Shown: positions 52,663 through 64,000, counted from the stretch's first letter. The stretch is 64,000 nt of DNA from Hyphomicrobiaceae bacterium (GCA_021730785.1 JAKFWF010000067.1:1-64000), one strand, 5' to 3'. Notes: generated by a model from the sequence alone, not told the origin. Translations and numbers: made by a program.

Positions 52663-53682
52663 TCACCCGGCGAACGAGGGAACCGGGGTCAAGTGCAGGG
52701 GATTGGTCACGTCGCGAACGCCAATGCGATCGCCGTTGGCGCGCAGCTGCGCTTCGCGCCGGGTAATGTAGAAGGCGGACGCGAAGATGACGAGGGCGCC
52801 GCCGCAGGTCCACACATCGATCGTCTCGGAGAACAGCAGATAGCCCACCAGCACCGCGAAAGGCAGGCGTGAGAACTCGTAGGTGAACACCAGCGACGCG
52901 TCGGTCGAGGCAAACCCGCGCATCAGCGAGATGTGGCCGACGACGGCGCACAGGCCCATGGCCGCGAGCCAGGGCCACAGCTCGGGCTCTGGCCATTGCC
53001 ACACGAAAAGGGCCGGCAGCAGCGAGAACGGCGTCAATAACATATTGGAAATGAACACGATCTTGTCGCTGTCTTCCTTCGCCGCCATCTGCTTCAGGAG
53101 CGGCCCGATGATGCCGGCCGACAGGGCGGAAAACAGCGCGAACGCCTGGCCAAGCCCGAATGGTGTGCCGCCGGGCCGCAGGATGATCATGGCACCGAGA
53201 AAGCCGATCGCCAGGGCCGTCACGCGGCGTGCCCGTACCCTCTCGCCGAGGAGCAGAATGGCAAACAGCGTGGCGAACAGCGGCCCGAGAAAGCTGATCG
53301 CGGTCAGTTCGGCCAAGGGGATCAAGCTCAGCGCGTAAAACCACGTCGTCATCGACAACAGGGCAAGGCCGACGCGGATGCCATACAGCCGATATTGGCT
53401 GGAGCGCACGAGCGACGGCCCGCGCATGACCAGCAGGGGCGTGAGGAACAGCAGGCAGAAGGCGTTGCGGAAGAAGATGATTTGCAGCGGGTCAATGCCG
53501 GCTTGTGCCGCATACTTGCCGAACAGGGCGAGGCCTGAAAACGACGCCATGGCAAGCGTCACCCAGATAAAGCCGACCATCGGCTTGCTGGTCTGGCCAG
53601 CCCGGCCGGAGTTCCTCAAGGTCGCAAGAGTTGCTGCAAGCGTGGGGCGTGCACGGTGCTCGTGGGTTGCCAAGCGATTCAC
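52663..53682 (-). CDS. EamA/DMT-family transporter
   Basis: Ten-helix pattern; PLAELTAISFLGPLFATLFAILLLGERVRARRVTALAIGFLGAMIILRPGG. Confidence 0.9.
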   Translation of the reverse strand: MNRLATHEHRARPTLAATLATLRNSGRAGQTSKPMVGFIWVTLAMASFSGLALFGKYAAQAGIDPLQIIFFRNAFCLLFLTPLLVMRGPSLVRSSQYRLYGIRVGLALLSMTTWFYALSLIPLAELTAISFLGPLFATLFAILLLGERVRARRVTALAIGFLGAMIILRPGGTPFGLGQAFALFSALSAGIIGPLLKQMAAKEDSDKIVFISNMLLTPFSLLPALFVWQWPEPELWPWLAAMGLCAVVGHISLMRGFASTDASLVFTYEFSRLPFAVLVGYLLFSETIDVWTCGGALVIFASAFYITRREAQLRANGDRIGVRDVTNPLHLTPVPSFAG

Positions 53683-53917
53683 CCTCGATCGAAAAAACCT
53701 AAAACGTCACGCACTCCGCCGGAGACACGAGGTCTGAAACACACGGTCTGCCTCACCCTCGGGTGACGATCCGAGGCGGGGGCACAGTATGGCGCTGCTT
53801 CGGTGACCTGACGCAAGTCATGCCAGTCATGCGGTTTGCGCGGCGTGGCGCTTGCGCGATGGTTGCCGCTGGCACAGGGTTTGGCGTCGAAATGCGCGTT
53901 TTTGGGAGGAGCAGGCC

Positions 53918-56418
<2,501 letters not shown>

Positions 56419-56455
56419 GCGATGATTGCGCAGCTGTCACGGTGTTGGCGCCGAT

Positions 56456-56476
56456 CGAGGGGCTTTCTGCCCCTCG
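56456..56476. repeat. Hairpin CGAGGGGC-TTTCT-GCCCCTCG after obgE
   Basis: 8-bp perfect stem; first of three hairpins before proB. Confidence 0.75.
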
Positions 56477-56484
56477 GGCACCCC

Positions 56485-56573
56485 GACCAGCGACTAGTCC
56501 CTGGACCCGTTCCAGCGCCTGGGGATCCAAGGGCCTCAGGCCCTTGGCGGAGGTTTGGAGGCAGCGCCTCCAA
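56485..56573. repeat. Dispersed palindromic repeat, copy 1 (upstream of proB)
   Basis: GACCAGCGAC..CCCTGGACCCG..CCAAGGGCC-TCA-GGCCCTTGG CGGAGG TTTGGAGGC-AGC-GCCTCCAA; matches copy at 57912-58002. Confidence 0.8.
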
Positions 56574-56581
56574 TCTGTGCC

Positions 56582-57724
56582 ATGACCCCGACCGTCCGCC
56601 CCGAATGGACCAGTGCGCGCCGCATCGTCGTCAAGATCGGCTCGGCGCTCCTCGTCGACCGCGCCACCGGACGGCTGCGGGCCACGTGGCTGAACGCGCT
56701 GGCCGATGATGTGGCGACCCTCGTCGACACCGGGAAGGAGGTCATCCTGGTGTCGTCGGGGGCGATCGCGCTTGGCCGCCATGCGCTGGGCCTGCCGAAG
56801 GGCGCGCTCGAACTCGAACAGAGCCAGGCCGCTGCCGCCGTCGGCCAGGTATCGCTGGCGCATGCCTATCAGAACGTGTTCCAGGCCCGGGGGCGGGCGA
56901 CCGCGCAGATTTTGCTCACCCTCGGCGATACCGAGGAGCGGCGGCGCTATCTCAATGCCAGGCGGACGTTCGAGATGCTGCTCGCCCACAAGGCGATCCC
57001 CGTGGTCAACGAGAACGACACGGTGGCCACCGCCGAGATCCGCTATGGCGATAACGACCGCCTGTCCGCCCGCGTTGCCTCGATGGTCAGTGCCGACTGC
57101 CTCGTCCTGCTGTCCGACATCGATGGCCTCTATACGGCCCCGCCCGGCACCGATCCGGCCGCCACGCACATTCCCCTGGTTGATGCCATTACGCCGGAGA
57201 TCGAGGCCATGGCGGGGGACGCAGGCACGGAATTGTCGAAGGGCGGCATGAAGACCAAGGTCGCCGCTGCCCGCATCGCCATGGCCGCCGGCACCGACAT
57301 GGTGATTACGACCGGCAAGCCGCTGCATCCGCTGCGGTTGATCGGCGAGGGGGCGGTGTGCACGTGGTTCATTGCACCGTCCGACCCGGTGACGGCGAAG
57401 AAGCGCTGGATCGCTGGGCAGTTGGAGCCCAAAGGGCACGTCACTGTCGATGTCGGCGCGGAGAAGGCGCTGGGCCAGGGCAAGAGCCTGCTGCCGGCCG
57501 GCGTCACGGCGGTGGCCGGCAGTTTTGACCGCGGCGATGCGGTGATCATCCGCAACGCCCAGGGTCGCGAGCTCGGGCGCGGGCTGATCGCCTACGCGCA
57601 CAGCGATGCGGAACGCATCATCGGCAAGAAGTCGGGCGAGATCGCCGGCATCCTCGGCTTCGAGGGGCGCGCGGAGTTGATCCACCGCGACGACATGGCG
57701 TTAACGCGTATCAGGGACGAGTGA
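56582..57724 (+). CDS. proB: Glutamate 5-kinase
   Basis: [41 protein letters not shown]-terminal PUA-like domain. Confidence 0.97.
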   Translation: MTPTVRPEWTSARRIVVKIGSALLVDRATGRLRATWLNALADDVATLVDTGKEVILVSSGAIALGRHALGLPKGALELEQSQAAAAVGQVSLAHAYQNVFQARGRATAQILLTLGDTEERRRYLNARRTFEMLLAHKAIPVVNENDTVATAEIRYGDNDRLSARVASMVSADCLVLLSDIDGLYTAPPGTDPAATHIPLVDAITPEIEAMAGDAGTELSKGGMKTKVAAARIAMAAGTDMVITTGKPLHPLRLIGEGAVCTWFIAPSDPVTAKKRWIAGQLEPKGHVTVDVGAEKALGQGKSLLPAGVTAVAGSFDRGDAVIIRNAQGRELGRGLIAYAHSDAERIIGKKSGEIAGILGFEGRAELIHRDDMALTRIRDE

Positions 57725-57753
57725 GCTGCCGCAGTTGCGCTAAGCCGAAAAAC

Positions 57754-57859
57754 CGTAGGTTGGGTTAGGATGCCCCGTTGCATCCGTAACCCAACACTTT
57801 GGCACCTCCCGTGGAATGTTGGGTTACGCGCGGAAGTGGCCGCGCTAACCCAACCTACG
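57754..57859. repeat. REP/BIME-like double hairpin between proB and proA
   Basis: Outer 15-bp inverted repeat CGTAGGTTGGGTTAG ... CTAACCCAACCTACG, inner GTAACCCAACA/TGTTGGGTTAC; each half is itself a hairpin. Confidence 0.9.
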
Positions 57860-57911
57860 CCCGATGGCATCGACGTAGCGAACGCGCGAGGCTTCGCCTC
57901 GAGCGCTTTTT

Positions 57912-58002
57912 GACCAGGACCGCGGGCCCTGGACCCGCCTTGCCTAACCGGTTTCCAAAGGGCTAAGCCCTTTGGCGGGGGCAAGGGGCAGCGACCTCTT
58001 GG
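57912..58002. repeat. Dispersed palindromic repeat, copy 2 (upstream of proA)
   Basis: GACCAGGACCGCGGGCCCTGGACCCG..CCAAAGGGC-TAA-GCCCTTTGG CGGGGGCAAGGGGCAGCGACCTC; aligns with copy 1. Confidence 0.8.
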
Positions 58003-58023
58003 CTCTTCACCTGAAGGCCGCAC

Positions 58024-59289
58024 ATGACCGACGACTCCAAATCCATGATGCAAACCATCGGCCGGAACGCCCGTGCGGCGTCGCGCGAGCTGCTGGTGGC
58101 GTCGACGGCGGCAAAACAATCAGCGCTGACGGCTGCGGCGGCGGCCATGCGCGCTGCGACCCCAGCGATCAGCTCGGCCAACACCCGCGATCTCGATGCG
58201 GCGCGGGAAGCCGGCCGGCCGGCCGCGTTCATCGACCGTTTGATGCTCAATCCCGCGCGCATCGAAGCCATCGCTCGCAGCCTCGAAGCGATCGCGGCTC
58301 TGCCCGATCCGGTCGGCGCCAGGATCACGGAGTGGACGCAGCCCAACGGCCTCAAATTCGCCCGCGTTCGCGTGCCGCTCGGCGTCATCGGCATCATTTT
58401 CGAAAGCCGCCCGAATGTGACGGCGGATGCCGGCGCGCTAGCGCTGATGGCCGGCAACGCGTCGATCCTGCGCGCCGGTTCCGAAAGCCGCCATTCGGCC
58501 CAGGCGATCCATGCCTGTCTGCTCGAAGGCCTGCGCGCGGCCGAGCTGCCAGAAGCTGCCATACAACTCGTGCCCACCACGGATCGCGAGGCGGTCGGCT
58601 TGATGCTGGCCGGGCTCGACGGCAACCTCGACGTGATCGTGCCGCGCGGGGGCAAGAGCCTCGTCGCCCGGGTGCAGGCCGATGCCCGCGTGCCGGTGTT
58701 CGCGCACCTGGAAGGCATCTGCCACACCTATGTCGATCGCGGCGCGGACATGGACATCGCCATTCCGCTGGTGCTCAACGCCAAGCTCAGGCGCACCGGC
58801 GTGTGCGGCTCGACCGAGTGCCTGCTGGTCGATTGCGGCGCGCACGAGGATTATCTGACGCCGCTGGTCAAGGCACTCCTTGATGCCGGCTGCGAGGTGC
58901 GCGGCGATGCAGCAACGCAGCAGGTCGATACCCGCGTGAAACCCGCTGCCGCCGACGACTGGGGCTGCGAGTTCCTCGACAACATCATCGCGGTGAAGAC
59001 GGTGGATGGCGTCGATGAGGCCATCGCCCACATCGCGCGTTATGGCTCACAGCATACCGACTGCATCGTCACCGAATGCAACGGCACGGCCGAGCGGTTT
59101 CTCGCCCGCGTCGACAGTGCGATCGTGTTGCACAACGCCTCGACGCAATTTGCCGACGGCGGCGAGTTCGGCTTCGGCGCCGAGATCGGCATCGCCACCG
59201 GGCGCATGCATGCCCGCGGCCCGGTCGGCGTCGAGCAGTTGACCACGTTCAAGTATGTGGTGCGCGGCACCGGCCAGGTGCGGCCGTGA
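58024..59289 (+). CDS. proA: Gamma-glutamyl phosphate reductase
   Basis: [78 protein letters not shown]. Confidence 0.97.
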   Translation: MTDDSKSMMQTIGRNARAASRELLVASTAAKQSALTAAAAAMRAATPAISSANTRDLDAAREAGRPAAFIDRLMLNPARIEAIARSLEAIAALPDPVGARITEWTQPNGLKFARVRVPLGVIGIIFESRPNVTADAGALALMAGNASILRAGSESRHSAQAIHACLLEGLRAAELPEAAIQLVPTTDREAVGLMLAGLDGNLDVIVPRGGKSLVARVQADARVPVFAHLEGICHTYVDRGADMDIAIPLVLNAKLRRTGVCGSTECLLVDCGAHEDYLTPLVKALLDAGCEVRGDAATQQVDTRVKPAAADDWGCEFLDNIIAVKTVDGVDEAIAHIARYGSQHTDCIVTECNGTAERFLARVDSAIVLHNASTQFADGGEFGFGAEIGIATGRMHARGPVGVEQLTTFKYVVRGTGQVRP

Positions 59290-59333
59290 CTGGCAGCGAC
59301 GGACACTCCCGGCGCCACGTGCTCAACTTCCGC

Positions 59334-59490
59334 CTGGTTTCCCGGAATTTGGCGTGCCCCCTTGCACGACGAATATCCGGGATCGTAACCAAGAGCCGGT
59401 GTGGCACGCGCGCTGGCCAAACCCTTGACGGGTGAAGGTCCCGGATGTTTGCCCCGCGAAGGCGTGGCAAATTCCGTGAAACCGGAGGGA
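59334..59490. repeat. Diverged inverted-repeat element (MITE-like) upstream of folP
   Basis: CTGGTTTCCCGGAATTTGG...ATATCCGGGATC versus reverse complement of the 3' half CCGGTTTCACGGAATTTGCC...ACATCCGGGACC. Confidence 0.6.
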
Positions 59491-59512
59491 GGGTCCATGG
59501 TCGCGACCCGAA

Positions 59513-59555
59513 GTTGTTGGGTAACGGGCGCAAGGGAGCGTCCTAACCCACCCTA
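59513..59555. repeat. Diverged REP-like hairpin, same family as 57754-57859
   Basis: GTTGTTGGGTAACGGGCGCAAGGGAGCGTCCTAACCCACCCTA; reverse complement aligns with GTAGGTTGGGTTAGGA...CCGTAACCCAACA. Confidence 0.7.
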
Positions 59556-59640
59556 TGGTGCGCACAAAGACCAGTGAGCGGTGACTGCTCTTGCCGCGTG
59601 GTATGACATAGACACAATTGCACCTCAGGCGCCGCATCCC

Positions 59641-60747
59641 ATGCTCCGAGAAATCTACGTTCGCCCGGCCGGTTTGATGGCGGCCAGTGTGGCCAAGCCC
59701 GCAGCAGAAGTGCGCGGCGGCTTCCGGCTGGCCGAAGGCTGGCTCGAGTTCACCGCACTTGATATCCTCGAGCGCAACGGCGCGGGCGTCGACCGCCGGC
59801 TGGCCGGCCTTGGCGAGTTCTTCGAGAAGGACTGGGGGCGACGCACGGCCAATGCCGCCGACATGTTCCAGAACCTGATGGCGCCGCGGGCACGGATCGC
59901 CGGCCTGAGTTTCGACCGCCCGCGCCTCATGGGCATCGTCAACGTCACACCGGACAGCTTCTCGGACGGTGGCGCACACGACACCACGGCGGCGGCCATC
60001 GCTCACGCTCTGCAATTGGCCGCCGACGGCGCGGACATTCTCGACATCGGTGGTGAATCGACCAGGCCCGGCGCAAAACCGGTGCTGCTTGCCGAGGAAC
60101 TCAGCCGGGTGATTCCGGTCATCGAGGGGCTGGCCGGGCGCACCAACGCGCTGATCTCGATCGACACCCGCAAGGCCGACGTGATGACACGTGCGGCGAA
60201 GGCCGGCGTCGACCTCATCAACGACGTGTCGGCGCTGATGCACGATCCAGGCGCGCTCGACGCGGTGGCTGCGATCGACCTGCCCGTTGTCCTCATGCAT
60301 GCGCTGGGCGATCCCCGCACCATGCAGGACGCGCCAACCTACGATCACGTGTTGCTCGACGTATTCGATTTTCTCGAGGCGCGCATCGAGGCATGCCGCC
60401 GCGCCGGCATCGCGCTCAACCGGCTGCTCGTCGATCCAGGCATCGGCTTCGGCAAGACGCTTGCACATAACCTCGAGTTGATGGCTGGCCTCAGTCTGTT
60501 CCACGGCCTCGGCTGCCCGCTGCTGGTTGGCGCCTCGCGCAAGCGCTTCATCGGCACGATCTCGGGCGTTGAGGCGGCAGCAGACCGCGTGCATGGGTCG
60601 GTGGCGGCAGCCCTTGCAGCTGTCACGCAAGGCGCGCAGATCATCCGCGTGCATGACGTGAAGGCCACGCGTCAGGCACTCGACGTGTGGATGGCGGCGG
60701 TTACCGGCAAGGCCAGCGAAGTTCGCGCGGGCGAGGCGCGGCAATGA
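59641..60747 (+). CDS. folP: Dihydropteroate synthase with N-terminal extension
   Basis: LMGIVNVTPDSFSDGG; DILDIGGESTRPGA; GASRKRFIG; ORF opens upstream at GTG 59581. Confidence 0.95.
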   Translation: MLREIYVRPAGLMAASVAKPAAEVRGGFRLAEGWLEFTALDILERNGAGVDRRLAGLGEFFEKDWGRRTANAADMFQNLMAPRARIAGLSFDRPRLMGIVNVTPDSFSDGGAHDTTAAAIAHALQLAADGADILDIGGESTRPGAKPVLLAEELSRVIPVIEGLAGRTNALISIDTRKADVMTRAAKAGVDLINDVSALMHDPGALDAVAAIDLPVVLMHALGDPRTMQDAPTYDHVLLDVFDFLEARIEACRRAGIALNRLLVDPGIGFGKTLAHNLELMAGLSLFHGLGCPLLVGASRKRFIGTISGVEAAADRVHGSVAAALAAVTQGAQIIRVHDVKATRQALDVWMAAVTGKASEVRAGEARQ

Positions 60748-61619
60748 CGGGCGTAATCGGTTTCATCGGCACCGGCGTCATGGGTGAGCCCATGTGCCGC
60801 AACCTCGCCTTGAAGTGTGGCCGGCCAGTGATTGCGTTCGACCGCAGTGCTGCGGCGCTGCAGCGGCTCGGCGCCCATGGCGTGACGGCAGCGGCATCAG
60901 CTGCGGAGATTGTCCGCGACTGCGACGTGATTTTCCTCGTGCTGCCGAGTGGCCGGCACGTAGCCGAAGTGTGCGACGGCGAGGGCGGTCTGTGCGCGCT
61001 CGCTCGATCGGGTCAAACAATCATCGATTGCGGCACATCACCGGTATCGCTCGCGCGCCGCCTGGCCGCAACCTTGGCGACGCGCGGCGCCACGTTCGCC
61101 GACGCGCCGATCGCCCGGACGCGACAGGCGGCGGATGCCGGCACGCTCAGCATCATGGTCGGCGCCGATCCAGCGACGTTTGCCGCGCTGCATCCGCTCC
61201 TGGCGCTGATGGGCTCGGACATCACCCACTGCGGGCCGGTCGGCCACGGGCAGATGGTCAAGATCTTGAACAACATGGTGCTGATCGAGACGGTCGTCGC
61301 ACTGGCCGAGGCGCTTGCCGTCGCGCGCGGGGCCGGGCTCGACGGCGCCATGCTGTTCGACACGCTGGCCAAGGGCTCGGCCGACAGCTTCGCCCTGCGC
61401 AACCACGGCATGAAGGCGCTGCTGCCGGGCGCCTATCCCGAGCAGGCGTTCTCGGTCGAGTACGCGTTGAAGGATCTCGACTATGCCTTCGAACTGGCAC
61501 GCGATGCGGGCGTCAAACTTGATGCGGCGCTGGTCGCCCGCGCTAAGCTCGCAGCCGCCATCGCGGCCGGGCATGGCGAAAAATATTGGCCGGTGATTGC
61601 CGAAGTGAGGGGTGGGTGA
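60744..61619 (+). CDS. 3-hydroxyisobutyrate dehydrogenase-family NAD(P)-dependent oxidoreductase
   Basis: GFIGTGVMGEPMCRNL; FADAPIARTRQAADAGTLSIMVG; GHGQMVKILNNMVL; overlaps folP stop. Confidence 0.9.
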   Translation: MTGVIGFIGTGVMGEPMCRNLALKCGRPVIAFDRSAAALQRLGAHGVTAAASAAEIVRDCDVIFLVLPSGRHVAEVCDGEGGLCALARSGQTIIDCGTSPVSLARRLAATLATRGATFADAPIARTRQAADAGTLSIMVGADPATFAALHPLLALMGSDITHCGPVGHGQMVKILNNMVLIETVVALAEALAVARGAGLDGAMLFDTLAKGSADSFALRNHGMKALLPGAYPEQAFSVEYALKDLDYAFELARDAGVKLDAALVARAKLAAAIAAGHGEKYWPVIAEVRGG

Positions 61620-61651
61620 GGATTGCTGGAGGAACGCATGCTCGTTCCGGC

Positions 61652-62572
61652 TCACCCCACAAACTCGCTGCGCTTGTAGCCTTGAAGATAGAGCAAGGAC
61701 GTCAGATCGCCGTGGACGACCGAGGCCGCGGCTTCTGCGGCGACGATGGCCTTTGCCCGGTAGGCGACGCCGAGGCCGGCGACTTTGATCATGTCGAGGT
61801 CGTTGGCGCCATCGCCGACGGCGAGCGCCGCGTCGAGGGCGAGGCCGCGTTCAGTCGCAAGCCGTTCGAGCGTCGCGCGCTTGGCTTCCCGGCCCAGAAT
61901 TGCGCCGATCAGATTGCCCGTCAGGCGGCCTGCGGTGTCGAACTCAAGGGTATTCGCGTGGTTTTCATGGAAGCCGACATGGCTTGCGACGGGGCTCGTG
62001 AAGTAGGTAAACCCACCCGATACGAGGGCGGTGTGTGCGCCGTGCGCCTTCATGGTGGCGACCAGGGTCGAGCCGCCGGGCATGAAAGTGATGCGCTCGA
62101 CGAGGACGCGGCGCATTTCGGCCGTGCCGAGCCCCGCCAGCAGCGCGAGCCGTTCGCGCAAGGCGGCCTCGAATGGCAGTTCGCCACGCATCGCGCGCTC
62201 GGTGATCGCGGCAATCTTCGGCTTCAGGCCGAACGCATCGGCCATCTCGTCGATGCACTCCTGGTTGATGATGGTCGAATCCATATCGGCGACCAGCAAC
62301 TTCTTGCGGCGGCGGCCGATCTCGTCGGCCACGATGTTGACGTCGAGCGTGACGCCATGCAGCGCGGTGACGACGCGCCCGCGCAACGCGCTGATTTCCT
62401 CAGACGATCCGTTCGATAGGAACCGCGCCTGCCAAGCTTCCGTCGGGTGCAGCCACTCGGCTTCGAGCCGCTCACTTTCGGGAATGGCTGCAAGCGCGCG
62501 GCCCGTGGCGAAGTCGCTCAGCGAGGGACGTGACGGCGGGCTGGTGAGGACCAGGGCATAACTGCGCTTCAT
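61652..62572 (-). CDS. serB: Phosphoserine phosphatase
   Basis: LLVADMDSTIINQECIDEMADAFG; ALVSGGFTYFT; ALAVGDGANDLDMIKVAGLGVAYRAK. Confidence 0.96.
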   Translation of the reverse strand: MKRSYALVLTSPPSRPSLSDFATGRALAAIPESERLEAEWLHPTEAWQARFLSNGSSEEISALRGRVVTALHGVTLDVNIVADEIGRRRKKLLVADMDSTIINQECIDEMADAFGLKPKIAAITERAMRGELPFEAALRERLALLAGLGTAEMRRVLVERITFMPGGSTLVATMKAHGAHTALVSGGFTYFTSPVASHVGFHENHANTLEFDTAGRLTGNLIGAILGREAKRATLERLATERGLALDAALAVGDGANDLDMIKVAGLGVAYRAKAIVAAEAAASVVHGDLTSLLYLQGYKRSEFVG

Positions 62573-62625
62573 CTGCACGTGGTTTCCTTTTGGCGGACTT
62601 GGCTTACTCCGGCTATCACTGCCCG

Positions 62626-63555
62626 ATGGCCACCCCGCGCACCATCCTTATTGCCGGACCAACCGCCAGCGGCAAGTCGGCGCTTGCGTTGGCGGTGGCC
62701 CGGCGCATCAAGAACGGCGTGATCGTCAACGCCGACAGCATGCAGGTCTATCGCGACCTGCGGGTGCTGACGGCGCGTCCATCGATCGAGGACGAAACAG
62801 GATTGCCGCACGCACTGTTCGGTTCGGTCGATGGTGCAGACAGCTATTCGGTGGCGCGCTACCTCGACGATGCGCGGGCGGTGGTCGCGAGCGCCCGTGC
62901 CCGCGATGCTATTGCGATCTTCGTCGGCGGTACCGGGCTCTACTTCAAAGCGCTGCTGGAGGGTCTGTCGCCTGTGCCGGCGATCGATCCGGCGACCCGC
63001 GAGCGGGTGCGCAAGGAGGCGGCAGCGCTGGGCGCAGCCCACATGCACGCGCTGCTGCAGCAACGTGACCCCGAGATGGCCGACCGGCTGGTGCCGACCG
63101 ACACGCAGCGCATCACGCGGGCGCTGGAGGTGATCGAGGCGACGGGCCGCTCGCTCGCCGTATGGCAGCGCCTGCCCGGTGTTCCCGTGCTCGCCGCAGA
63201 CTCGACCGTGCGCGTTGTGCTCATGCCGGAGCGCGCGGCGCTTGTGGCCCGTTGCGACGCCCGGCTGGACGCGATGATCGCCGGCGGCGCTGTCGATGAA
63301 GTGGCTCGTCTGCGGGCACGGCACTTGGCGTCGGACCTGCCTGTCATGCGCGCGCTGGGCGTCGCGCCACTGATCGCCCATCTGGACGGCACGCTGTCGC
63401 TGCCGGCGGCCACGGAACGGGCCAAGGTGGAGACACGCCAGTTCGTAAAGCGTCAGGTCACTTGGACGAAACGACATATGATTACGTGGAATGCTATTTT
63501 AACGAACGAAATAGAAAGAAACAGCGCGAAAATAATTTCATTTATTGATTGTTAG
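62626..63555 (+). CDS. miaA: tRNA dimethylallyltransferase
   Basis: ILIAGPTASGKSALALAVA; VNADSMQVYRDLRVLTARPS; FVGGTGLYFKALLEGLSPVP; TRQFVKRQVTWTKR. Confidence 0.96.
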   Translation: MATPRTILIAGPTASGKSALALAVARRIKNGVIVNADSMQVYRDLRVLTARPSIEDETGLPHALFGSVDGADSYSVARYLDDARAVVASARARDAIAIFVGGTGLYFKALLEGLSPVPAIDPATRERVRKEAAALGAAHMHALLQQRDPEMADRLVPTDTQRITRALEVIEATGRSLAVWQRLPGVPVLAADSTVRVVLMPERAALVARCDARLDAMIAGGAVDEVARLRARHLASDLPVMRALGVAPLIAHLDGTLSLPAATERAKVETRQFVKRQVTWTKRHMITWNAILTNEIERNSAKIISFIDC

Positions 63556-63735
63556 CTTCGTTTGCGTCATGTGCGCTGGTGCAAACAGGCTGAGCCACGC
63601 ACCTGCTGCCGGGCATTCGTCCCTCGAGCCTACCCGCCTTGCATACTCAAACAGCGGGGAGTTCGAGGAGTGCCCCCTCGAGCGGGTCAAGGGCGGCAGC
63701 CCTTGCTTACAACCGAGCAGACTGGAGACACGACC

Positions 63736-64000
63736 ATGACCCGCATGATGACCGGCGCCGAGATGGTGATCAAGGCACTGCAGGACCAGGGCGTGGAATT
63801 CGTGTTCGGGTATCCCGGTGGCGCGGTCCTGCCGATCTATGACGAGTTGTTCCAGCAGGAAAAGGTCAAGCACATCCTGGTGCGCCAAGAGGGCGGGGCG
63901 GTGCATGCGGCCGAGGGTTACGCGCGTTCCACCGGCAAGGTCGGCGTTGTTCTCGTCACGTCCGGCCCCGGCGCCACCAATGCGGTGACCGGCCTGACCG
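63736..64000 (+). CDS. ilvB: Acetolactate synthase large subunit, truncated by right edge
   Basis: [84 protein letters not shown]. Confidence 0.95.
   Translation, partial: MTRMMTGAEMVIKALQDQGVEFVFGYPGGAVLPIYDELFQQEKVKHILVRQEGGAVHAAEGYARSTGKVGVVLVTSGPGATNAVTGLT

Noticed and set aside
59323-60744. 473-aa minus-strand ORF opposite folP
   Set aside because: Antisense shadow of a well-supported dihydropteroate synthase; no recognisable domain.

Overview
This 64 kb GC-rich window looks like ordinary chromosomal backbone from an alphaproteobacterium. I see about 61 protein-coding genes and no tRNA, rRNA, CRISPR array, prophage or intact IS element. Recognisable housekeeping genes are rpsF, queF with a VUT/YhhQ transporter, pyrG, secG, tpiA, ppiD, trpE, tlyA, gph, dnaB, acs, mutS, sseA, alaX, cysK, ggt, tkt, recR, pncB, obgE, proB, proA, folP, serB, miaA and an ilvB/ilvI gene cut by the right edge. 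Points worth a second look: (1) mutS is interrupted by one in-frame TAG where a Gln codon is expected. (2) A perfect 15-bp REP/BIME-type double hairpin follows proB, with a third diverged copy before folP. (3) A palindromic repeat family sits directly upstream of proB and proA. (4) A diverged inverted-repeat (MITE-like) element lies upstream of folP. (5) A G-quadruplex-capable heptamer array (AGTAGGG)n lies upstream of pncB. (6) Two genes encode a BON-repeat/OmpA protein and a membrane protein with internal repeats and a NuoE-tail-like HhH domain. (7) A 30-aa histone-H1-like Lys/Ala/Pro peptide gene lies next to a textbook LysR T-N11-A dyad. (8) Ribosomal protein S6 has an RGG-repeat tail. (9) A BciB/HCAR-like FrhB-family protein is present without visible photosynthesis genes. 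(10) Two tandem porins share a leader hairpin. I found no convincing new multi-gene defence or mobile system; the OmpA-BON/HhH pair is the best candidate for an undescribed module. All assignments come from reading the sequence and provided translations; no database search was run.
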